Source: a virus. From it: DNA of 25,055 nucleotides. The position numbers and the translations under genes were made by a program. The stretch is from the IMG/VR virus record IMGVR_UViG_3300025889_000885, positions 1 through 25,055 of that record, one strand, 5' to 3'. This document shows, piece after piece, positions 14,553 through 21,737 of this stretch (position 1 is the first letter of the stretch; each line of letters begins with the position of its first letter). The notes under the pieces were generated by a model. That model did no database searches. It worked only from the letters and a program-made list of their open reading frames with translations, and was not told the DNA's origin.

Positions 14553-14564
14553 TAAGGAAAGACC

Positions 14565-15443
14565 ATGTCAACATATTCAACTAATTTGCGTATTGAGCTA
14601 ATCGGTAATGGAGAACAGCCGGGGACATGGGGGAGTACTACAAACTCCAACCTAGGGACATTGATTGAACAGGCTATAACGGGGTGGGAAGCGGTTACTA
14701 CCGTTGCGGACAAGCAAGCTTTAACGCGGTCTGATGGTGGAGCAGATCAAGCACGTAATGCAGTACTTGATCTTGATACTACTTATACAGGGGAATATCA
14801 AGTGTTTGTTCCACCTGTCCCAAAAACATACATAATAAAGAATTCCAATCTTAGCTACGGTGTCCGAATATATTGTTCGGATTCTCCCGGGAGTGTTGTT
14901 CCAGCAGGAACTTATGTTTTAGTCCCAGCAGGGAAAACCATTCCTATGTATTCCGATGGTACGGATATAAAAATATCTGTAGATCATTTAATTTCTCCTA
15001 CCTTATCCAATGCCGAATTGGATGGGGTGACATTAAGTGGAACGGTATCTTCTTCCGGTGCAGTTCTATCAGGAACATTCGATGCTTCTGGTTCCGTTCT
15101 TGATACACCTACTATTGATGCCGCCACTTTGAACGGTGGATACACGGAGCAGGTGTATGCGATAAGTGGCACTACTCCAGCATTGTCTCCGACAAATGGT
15201 TCAATACAAACATGGACCTTATCTGGAAACTCCACCCCTACTGCTGGAACATGGGCATCTGGTCAATCAATCATGATTATGATTGATGACGGAACTAATT
15301 ACACTGTTGATTGGGCATCTTTATCAATCGCATGGAAGTCAGGAGGGGGTAGCGCTCCAGCACTTTTGACTACAGGGTACACGCCTATTGTGCTGTGGAA
15401 GGTGGCCTCTACTATTTACGGGGCACGGGTGGGAGATGCTTGA
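14565..15443 (+). CDS. Tail appendage / fibre-like protein
   Basis: 292 residues with AAGGAAAG upstream. The N-terminus (STNLRIELIGNGEQPGTWGS, then TTNSNLGTLIEQAITGW) is a common attachment domain of phage fibres in marine and soil genomes. A beta region follows with VPAGTYVLVPAGKTIPMYSD. Then come short repeats (SNAELDGVTLSGTVSSSGAV, LSGTFDASGSVLDTPTIDAA) that look like a narrow beta helix. The C-terminal domain ends LWKVASTIYGARVGDA, also typical of these fibres. It probably forms a side fibre or spike. The stop overlaps the ATG of the beta-propeller gene by one base (TGATG). Confidence 0.82.
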   Translation: MSTYSTNLRIELIGNGEQPGTWGSTTNSNLGTLIEQAITGWEAVTTVADKQALTRSDGGADQARNAVLDLDTTYTGEYQVFVPPVPKTYIIKNSNLSYGVRIYCSDSPGSVVPAGTYVLVPAGKTIPMYSDGTDIKISVDHLISPTLSNAELDGVTLSGTVSSSGAVLSGTFDASGSVLDTPTIDAATLNGGYTEQVYAISGTTPALSPTNGSIQTWTLSGNSTPTAGTWASGQSIMIMIDDGTNYTVDWASLSIAWKSGGGSAPALLTTGYTPIVLWKVASTIYGARVGDA

Positions 15444-16684
15444 TGCTCTTATCCTCCCTACTTGGTGCTTCTTCCGCTACTACCGATAAATATGTCGCAG
15501 TTGCTCAACGCGTAACGGCTTCCCCTAGTGACATATATACGCCTACTACGCCTAGATTAGCTATATATCCTTGGCACTCAGGGGTGGGGTTTGGGGTTCC
15601 AAATTTGCCGCCTACTACCCTTAGTGGAAATGCTATTTCCTCAGTTAAATTTAATACCGCAAAAAATGTATTAGCTGTCGGGTCAGGTGATTGGCTAACT
15701 CAACATAGCTATGCTTCAAATGTGTTTTGCGCTTATCCTTGGGATAATGTTACTGGAGCATTAGGGACTAGGTTTTCAAGCCCATCTACATGGCCTAATA
15801 GTACTTACGGTATAACTCAAATTGAATTTTCCCCTTCCGATGATACTGTGTTCCTATCATCCATGAGTGCCCCCTTTATCCTTGCGTATCAATGGTCGAA
15901 TACAACGGGGTTTGGTACAAAGTATAGTGACCCATCTTCCTTACCTAATATTTATCAAAACTATGCATCTGTGGGGTTTAATAGACAATTAAATCTACAA
16001 GTTCATCCTAGTGGTAACTGTGTTGCGATAACTACCCAAAGTGGTACGGCTACTAACACTCCTTTATTTAAGGCGTATCCATGGAGTACCGCTACTGGGT
16101 TTGGCACAGCATATAGTAATCCAGTTGCGGCTACTGCTATTTATGACAACATATTTGGTCTGATGTTCACTCCATCAGGAGAAAGCCTTTTGACATTAGG
16201 CACTGGAGATAATGCTAGATCTTTTGATTTTTATGCAAACGGCGGTGGATTTAGCTCTTCAAATTACCCAATACTTTCTCCTTCCGGATGTGAAGCAAAG
16301 CAAAGAGCTATCTCTAATAATGCGGGGGATGTAATATTTTTTGGCAACTACAACTATTACTCGTATGGCTCTGAAAAACTAGTTGAGGCTTTTAGCTATA
16401 CAGATTCGCCTTTTTCCTTGGGTACGCCTTTTTCCTCTGCGGTAGGTATGCCAACTATTTCTCAGCAGAAGTGGTACAACTTTACTCCCCAGCCATTCTA
16501 TAGATTAGCTATAGATCCAGATGACTCAACTATCTTTTTTTCGGTCTGTGGAGCGGCTAACCTTCAGGTTCCAAAGATGTACGCCTTTGGTTGGGATAAT
16601 ACTTCGGGATGGGGGGCAAAATATAATGACCCCTCTACTTTTCAAAGTACTCAACTATGCCTTGATCTAGCATTGTCTTGGTAA
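15443..16684 (+). CDS. Seven-bladed beta-propeller virion protein A
   Basis: 413 residues from ATG 15443, overlapping the upstream stop (TGATG); 48 more in-frame bases exist inside the upstream gene. After about 12 residues come seven repeats of roughly 50 residues. Each has an A-Y-P/Q-W strand, G-F-G-x-x-Y-S-x-P and an F-x-P-S-x-D-x-x-x-x-S turn. Clear blades are FCAYPWDNVTGALGTRFSSP, ILAYQWSNTTGFGTKYSDPS, FKAYPWSTATGFGTAYSNPV and MYAFGWDNTSGWGAKYNDPS. The last strand, LCLDLALSW, could close the ring against KYVAVAQRV of blade 1. WD40-like propellers with this motif occur in other phages. A host-binding appendage is inferred. Confidence 0.78.
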   Translation: MLLSSLLGASSATTDKYVAVAQRVTASPSDIYTPTTPRLAIYPWHSGVGFGVPNLPPTTLSGNAISSVKFNTAKNVLAVGSGDWLTQHSYASNVFCAYPWDNVTGALGTRFSSPSTWPNSTYGITQIEFSPSDDTVFLSSMSAPFILAYQWSNTTGFGTKYSDPSSLPNIYQNYASVGFNRQLNLQVHPSGNCVAITTQSGTATNTPLFKAYPWSTATGFGTAYSNPVAATAIYDNIFGLMFTPSGESLLTLGTGDNARSFDFYANGGGFSSSNYPILSPSGCEAKQRAISNNAGDVIFFGNYNYYSYGSEKLVEAFSYTDSPFSLGTPFSSAVGMPTISQQKWYNFTPQPFYRLAIDPDDSTIFFSVCGAANLQVPKMYAFGWDNTSGWGAKYNDPSTFQSTQLCLDLALSW

Positions 16685-16693
16685 GGGAACATT

Positions 16694-17836
16694 ATGTTAT
16701 TTAATTTCGCTGCCGCCACTGCTCCCGTTATTCAAGGATATGTAGCTATTTCAGGTAACGACAATAGCAATACTAAGTTATATATTTATCCATGGCTTAG
16801 AGAATCCGGTTTTGGAAGCTTACGATATGATTTAAGCTACCCATACGTAAATTATATATATGAAACAGGGGTTGCATTTAATAATGCAAAAACCGCATTA
16901 GCTTTTGTAACAAAAGATTTAGTAGAGGTATGGGAATGGGACAATATCAATGGTGTTTTAGGTTCTCAGTTTTCTGCCCCAGCCACTGCCCCAACTGGCT
17001 ATTTAAGAAATGTCACGTTTTCCCCTTCAGATGATGTCCTTTTTATAGGGTCATATGATTCTCCCTATATACATGCGTATGAATGGAACAATTCTTCCGG
17101 GTTTGGAGCAAAGTACAGTAACCCATCTACATTGCCAACAGGGGGGAGTGCCCTTCAGGTTCACCCAAGTGGTAATGCGGTAATTGTTTCTTCTGAAACG
17201 CAAGGCTCGATTAGTTCCCCTAGAATATATGTATACCCATGGAATTATTCTACGGGTTTTGGAACGATAATGACTAACCCCACTTACCCTAATAACTTTT
17301 ATCAAATATGGGGTACTTATTTCACGCCTTCCGGGGACACATTGCTTACTTTGGGAGAGGACTACTTATCTTCTTACAGTAATAGAGCAATTGAGTTTGA
17401 CTCAAACGGAAGTGGTTTTGTTTCCCCTTCTCCAGATACATTGATTTATACAAATGAGGCAACTGATGCAGTAGCTGGGTCAAATAATGTAGTGTTTATA
17501 GGAAAGAACTCTTCATCTGCATCTAGCACCTACGCTATGTATGCGTATCCGTACACTGAAAATAATTTCACATTAAGTAGTCCGTATTCTGACGCTGTAA
17601 ATATGCCTAAAAACTATGGCGCGGGGTCAAATTCGTTTTTTATATCAGGAATGGCAATTAGCGAAGACAATAGTGTCTTACTATTTACTAGCTCTACTAC
17701 TAATTTGACTTCTGCCGGAGTATATGGGTTTGATTTTAATGACATTACAGGGTGGGGGCAGAAGTATAATTCTCCAACTGAGCTAATAAATAGTTCCGTT
17801 ATACGGTCGGCACATTCAATATCTATTACTTTTTAA
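16694..17836 (+). CDS. Seven-bladed beta-propeller virion protein B (paralogue of A)
   Basis: 380 residues, 9 bases after the previous stop, with a weak ribosome site. Domain order and motifs follow protein A blade by blade: VWEWDNINGVLGSQFSAPAT, HAYEWNNSSGFGAKYSNPST, VYPWNYSTGFGTIMTNPTYP and YGFDFNDITGWGQKYNSPTE, with FSPSDDVLFIGS and LQVHPSGNAVIVSS turns. Even DNA near-matches remain, such as the VHPSGN segment around 16000 and 17157. A tandem duplication followed by divergence is the simplest history. Codons are AT-rich. Probable role as for A; the two may bind different ligands. Confidence 0.76.
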   Translation: MLFNFAAATAPVIQGYVAISGNDNSNTKLYIYPWLRESGFGSLRYDLSYPYVNYIYETGVAFNNAKTALAFVTKDLVEVWEWDNINGVLGSQFSAPATAPTGYLRNVTFSPSDDVLFIGSYDSPYIHAYEWNNSSGFGAKYSNPSTLPTGGSALQVHPSGNAVIVSSETQGSISSPRIYVYPWNYSTGFGTIMTNPTYPNNFYQIWGTYFTPSGDTLLTLGEDYLSSYSNRAIEFDSNGSGFVSPSPDTLIYTNEATDAVAGSNNVVFIGKNSSSASSTYAMYAYPYTENNFTLSSPYSDAVNMPKNYGAGSNSFFISGMAISEDNSVLLFTSSTTNLTSAGVYGFDFNDITGWGQKYNSPTELINSSVIRSAHSISITF

Positions 17837-17862
17837 AATAAATAAAATATAAGGGGACTACG

Positions 17863-18099
17863 ATGGATGCAGAATTTAAAAAACAAGTACTTACTTCTTC
17901 TCTGCAAGCGCGTGTTAAAGAAGTCGATGAATATCAAATAAACATAGACAACTTTAGATTAGCTATTGAGAGAATTGGCGAAGACAAATATTTACGCCCA
18001 TTTAAAGAACAGCTTACATCTTTATTGGAAGGGCATTTATATGAACAAAGAAAAGCTCAAATAATGCTAGAGGTTATTCAGTCTCAATTGGAGGGCTAA
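17863..18099 (+). CDS. Small helical phage protein
   Basis: 78 residues with AAGGGG upstream after a short AT-rich gap. Almost entirely alpha-helical by composition: EYQINIDNFRLAIERIGED, then YLRPFKEQLTSLLEGHLYEQ and RKAQIMLEVIQSQLEG. There is no Cys, Gly-rich part or membrane segment. Small helical proteins of this size often follow fibre genes in environmental phages and may be assembly factors, but no function is established. It abuts the next gene with no gap (TAAATG), which indicates co-translation. Confidence 0.6.
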   Translation: MDAEFKKQVLTSSLQARVKEVDEYQINIDNFRLAIERIGEDKYLRPFKEQLTSLLEGHLYEQRKAQIMLEVIQSQLEG

Positions 18100-18567
18100 A
18101 TGTACATACGCGTTATAGATGATGTTATACAAAATCCAGTGTATACAGTTACGCAACTTGTTAAAGATCACCCCACAATATCTTTTCCTTACAACCCGTC
18201 AGAAAAGTTATTAAATAGCTATGGTGTATTTAAAGTAGAACCTGCTCCTCAACCTGACATCCCAGAAGGACATGTCTGTCAAGAAGGTCTTCCTTTTTTT
18301 GATAATGGAAAATGGGTTCAATCTTGGTGGGTCAGAGAAGAGACAAAAGAAGAAATAAAAATAAAGAATGACGCGCAGGAACACAGGATCCGTAATGAAC
18401 GGAATGCTAAGTTGGCAAAAATAGATAGTATTCCGGCTGTGCGTTGGTCTACAATAACCGAGGATAATCGACGTTTATGGCTGATATATCGTGAGGAATT
18501 GCTTAACATCCCTCAACAAGCCGGGTTTCCTTGGGAGGTAAACTGGCCAGATGAGCCTCCGCTTTAG
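18100..18567 (+). CDS. Tail assembly chaperone-like protein (Phage_tail_APC type)
   Basis: 155 residues. The N-terminal half contains a short domain with TVTQLVKDHPTISFPYNPSE and LLNSYGVFKVEP, seen in fibre-associated phage proteins. The C-terminal half (RIRNERNAKLAKIDSIPAVR, then LWLIYREELLNIPQQAGFPW and VNWPDEPP) fits the phage tail assembly chaperone (APC) family. In that family R-x-x-R-x-x-x-L is followed by Y-R-x-x-L-x-x-I-P-x-Q-x-G-F-P. It probably helps fold or trimerise a fibre. It lies between the propeller genes and the nozzle gene. Confidence 0.76.
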   Translation: MYIRVIDDVIQNPVYTVTQLVKDHPTISFPYNPSEKLLNSYGVFKVEPAPQPDIPEGHVCQEGLPFFDNGKWVQSWWVREETKEEIKIKNDAQEHRIRNERNAKLAKIDSIPAVRWSTITEDNRRLWLIYREELLNIPQQAGFPWEVNWPDEPPL

Positions 18568-18578
18568 CAGGAGTTAGT

Positions 18579-20543
18579 ATGCCTTTACAGAAACTTAAGT
18601 TTAAACCCGGAATAGTGAAAGAAATAACTACTCTTTCAGGGGAGGGGGGCTGGTTTGACGGAGATAAGATACGCTTCAGATTCGGTTTTCCTCAAAAAAT
18701 AGGGGGATGGACGGCTTTAACTTATACCTCTTTTTTGGGCGTAGCTAGGTCGTTATGGAATTGGGTTACCTTAAATAACTACAATTTATTAGGCATAGGT
18801 ACAAACCTAAAATTTTATGTAGAGAGTGGCGGTATTTATAATGATATTACTCCCATTAGAAGCACTACTGCTGCGGGGGATATAACTTTTGCAGCCAACA
18901 CAGTCACCCCCTCCTCGATAATCACGGTAACTGACACTGCGCATGGTTGTGTCACTAACGACTTCGTTACTTTTTACGATGTGGATGTCTCGGGCCTTGG
19001 CGGAAATATCACGCAAGCTGTTCTGCAACAGGAATATCAAGTAACTGTTGTAGACAATAATTCTTACACTATATCTGCTCGTGAAGTGTCCAATGTTGCC
19101 TCTCCCGGTAATCCTGTACTATCAAATGCCTCTGATACAGGGGACGGTGGTGCTAACGTATACGGGGAATATCAGATAAACACCGGACTTGACATTTATA
19201 CAATAGGGGTAGGTTGGGGCGCGGGCCCTTGGAATGCAGGAGCCTCAACAGATCCTTGGGCGCATGGGTGGGGAACATCTTTTGATTGGGCAGTAGGGTA
19301 TGGGCTACAGTTAAGGCTGTGGAGTCAGATTAATTATGGCCAAGACCTACTGTTTTCCCCAAGAAACGGCCCTTTGTTTATTTGGGAGGTAGGAAATGGT
19401 GCCGCTCCTTTATTCTCCACAAGAGGGACGCTTGTTCAAGCTGTAGATATCCCGTCCCAGATAGGGCAAATAGCCGTATCGGATGCCACCCGGATTGTTA
19501 TAGCGTTTGGGGCAAGCGAATATGGGGCTTATGGTACGGCTGATTTTGACCCAATGTTGATTAGGTGGAGTGCACAAGAGGATTATCTTGATTGGACTCC
19601 CAGTGCCACCAATCAAGCCGGTAGTTATAGGCTATCAAGAGGTTCATCAATTATAAGTTCTCTGCAAACTAGGCAGGAAATTCTAGTGTGGACAGATGCC
19701 GCGCTATATTCTATGCAGTATCTTGGACCTCCTTATGTCTATGGGTTTAATATACTTTCGGATAGCATTTCTATTGCTTCTCCTAATGTAATGGTTTCAG
19801 CTACAGGAACCACTTTTTGGATGGGACTGGATAAGTTTTATGTTTATTCTGGCCGTGTTGAAACACTGCCATGCCCCGTTCGGCAGTACGTTTTCGAGAA
19901 CATGAATAAAGATCAGGCGTTCCAATTTTTTGCAGGATCGAACGAGGGATTTTCTGAGATATGGTGGTTTTACTGTTCGTCTAACTCAACTGTTATTGAT
20001 AGATACGTAATATTCAACTATCAAGAAAATGCTTGGTATTATGGGGAGCTAGGTAGAACGGCATGGCTGGATTCTTCTATTCGTTCTTATCCAATAGCCG
20101 CCACTACAGGTAACCTGATTGTTTATCATGAAACTTCTGTAGATGATGGAACGACAGATCCGCCTAGTCCAATTTCATCCTATATTCAATCGTCTGACTT
20201 TGATATAGGGGAGGGCGACTCATACGGATTTGTATGGCGAATCATACCTGATGTGACATTTGATGGGTCAACCACACCTAGCCCGGGGAAACCGCAGGTA
20301 TCTTTTGTGCTTCGACCAAGAAAAAATCCCGGGTCCTCATATGCAGTAGCGGCGGAGAAAGATATTGATGCCGTTCAAAGTTATGAAACAACACATTTAT
20401 ACAATGTTCAGGAATTTACGCAACTTGTATATACACGGGCAAGGGGTAGGCAACTGGCGTTAAAAGTTCAGTCCAATACGCTTGGGACGCAATGGAAATT
20501 AGGAGTTCCCGCCATTGATATCAGAAAAGATGGTAGAAACTAA
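18579..20543 (+). CDS. Tail nozzle / tubular protein (P22 gp10, T7 gp12 functional type)
   Basis: 654 residues with GCAGGAG upstream. The N-terminus (KFKPGIVKEITTLSGEGGWF, DGDKIRFRFGFPQKIGGWTA) is very conserved in uncultured phage nozzle-like proteins. The body is beta-rich, with repeated aromatic strands. It includes a likely inserted beta domain (about 90-200, from GDITFAANTVTPSSIITVTD) and propeller-like segments such as ALYSMQYLGPPYVYGFNILS. FWMGLDKFYVYSGRVETLPC and RQLALKVQSNTLGTQWKLG follow near the end. Length and layout suit podovirus nozzle proteins that form the tube below the adaptor. Its size argues against a simple fibre. It overlaps the next gene by one base. Confidence 0.8.
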   Translation: MPLQKLKFKPGIVKEITTLSGEGGWFDGDKIRFRFGFPQKIGGWTALTYTSFLGVARSLWNWVTLNNYNLLGIGTNLKFYVESGGIYNDITPIRSTTAAGDITFAANTVTPSSIITVTDTAHGCVTNDFVTFYDVDVSGLGGNITQAVLQQEYQVTVVDNNSYTISAREVSNVASPGNPVLSNASDTGDGGANVYGEYQINTGLDIYTIGVGWGAGPWNAGASTDPWAHGWGTSFDWAVGYGLQLRLWSQINYGQDLLFSPRNGPLFIWEVGNGAAPLFSTRGTLVQAVDIPSQIGQIAVSDATRIVIAFGASEYGAYGTADFDPMLIRWSAQEDYLDWTPSATNQAGSYRLSRGSSIISSLQTRQEILVWTDAALYSMQYLGPPYVYGFNILSDSISIASPNVMVSATGTTFWMGLDKFYVYSGRVETLPCPVRQYVFENMNKDQAFQFFAGSNEGFSEIWWFYCSSNSTVIDRYVIFNYQENAWYYGELGRTAWLDSSIRSYPIAATTGNLIVYHETSVDDGTTDPPSPISSYIQSSDFDIGEGDSYGFVWRIIPDVTFDGSTTPSPGKPQVSFVLRPRKNPGSSYAVAAEKDIDAVQSYETTHLYNVQEFTQLVYTRARGRQLALKVQSNTLGTQWKLGVPAIDIRKDGRN

Positions 20544-21706
20544 TGGCTTTTACAAAAATGATCACTGCGGAGGGGGATGCGCTTACGGCGGTCAAGGCAC
20601 CGTCGTTACCCCTTTCCCCTCTCGAATACAACCGGTTGTACCAAGACACAGTTAACAACTTATTAAGGCAGTACTTTAATACGATAGACGCATTGGCTAG
20701 TCAACTGCAAATAAATAAACCGGTTGACTACATAGACTTTACAACCTCGCCCGACGCTATCTCGCACCAAGTAGGGCGTGTAAACTGGAATGTAACTGAT
20801 GCCACGCTTGAGATTGACATGGAGTACGGTGTCATCCAGCAGGTAGGGCAAGAGATTTACGCTCGGGTTAAAAACGTCACTGGAGTGACCATACCCAACG
20901 GCACCGCAGTAGGCTTTGCTGGAGCTTCCCCTAATTCCTTGGAAGTTGCACCGTATATTGCGGACGGTACGCAGCCTACGGTGTATATCGTGGGGGTAAT
21001 GACCCACGACTTGCCTGACTCGGGCGACAAGGGCTATTGCACGACATTTGGTTTTGTGCGGGACTTGGATACTACGGGTGCGCCATACGGTGAGACATGG
21101 GCTCAAGGGGACATTCTGTACGTCTCCCCTACCATCGCTGGCGGGTTTACCAACGTCAAACCTACTGCGCCAAACAACGTCATCATCATTGCAGCAGTTA
21201 CTACCGTTGGTGTAACGGACGGGGTTATTTTTGTACGCCCCACAATTATTCAGCAGCAGTACTACGGGGTATTCAATAGGACAACCGACTTTGTTCCAGT
21301 CGCCGCGAACACTGCTTATGCTATTCCTTTTACATCAACGGCGCTTAATAACGGGGTATCTATTGGTACTCCCGCCTCACGGATAGTGGTGATCCAGTCA
21401 GGGCTTTATAACGTCTCCTGCACGTTGCAGTATTCAAGTAGCAACTCTTCGCAAAAAAATGCGTATGGGTGGATTCGCAAAAACGGAGTAGATATCCCGC
21501 AGTCTTCACGTATAACTACGCTAAACCTTAACAGCGGCTATAGCTCAGTTCTCATTTCAGAAACAGTTTCGTTGGCAGCGAATGACTATATTGAGATTAT
21601 GTTTGCAACAACAGATACGGCGGTGACCGTGGCGGCAGCGCCTGCCACCGCTTTTGCCCCCGGCTCCCCGACGGCTAACTTGCTTGTTACGCAGGTTCAA
21701 CCGTAG
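20543..21706 (+). CDS. Fibre protein with C1q/TNF-like C-terminal tip
   Basis: 387 residues starting in a TAATG overlap with the nozzle gene. The N-terminal domain (LPLSPLEYNRLYQDTVNNLL, RQYFNTIDALASQL) is a common virion-anchoring helix region. Residues about 90-230 form the beta domain of many phage fibres (EIYARVKNVTGVTIPNGTAV; GVMTHDLPDSGDKGYCTTFG; WAQGDILYVSPTIAGGFTNV). The last 150 (FVPVAANTAYAIPFTSTALN, then IVVIQSGLYNVSCTLQYSSS, NDYIEIMFATTDTAVTV) match a C1q/TNF-like jelly roll used by trimeric fibre tips. It likely projects from the nozzle or the head and contacts receptors. Confidence 0.8.
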   Translation: MAFTKMITAEGDALTAVKAPSLPLSPLEYNRLYQDTVNNLLRQYFNTIDALASQLQINKPVDYIDFTTSPDAISHQVGRVNWNVTDATLEIDMEYGVIQQVGQEIYARVKNVTGVTIPNGTAVGFAGASPNSLEVAPYIADGTQPTVYIVGVMTHDLPDSGDKGYCTTFGFVRDLDTTGAPYGETWAQGDILYVSPTIAGGFTNVKPTAPNNVIIIAAVTTVGVTDGVIFVRPTIIQQQYYGVFNRTTDFVPVAANTAYAIPFTSTALNNGVSIGTPASRIVVIQSGLYNVSCTLQYSSSNSSQKNAYGWIRKNGVDIPQSSRITTLNLNSGYSSVLISETVSLAANDYIEIMFATTDTAVTVAAAPATAFAPGSPTANLLVTQVQP

Positions 21707-21737
21707 AATATTGTAAGTTATTCACAAAGGATTAATC

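Noticed and set aside
17837-17862. AT-rich stretch resembling a T4-type late promoter (TATAAATA).
   Set aside because: The match is loose, the gap is only 26 bases and the start codon is too close. It is more likely AT-rich spacer with the ribosome binding site.
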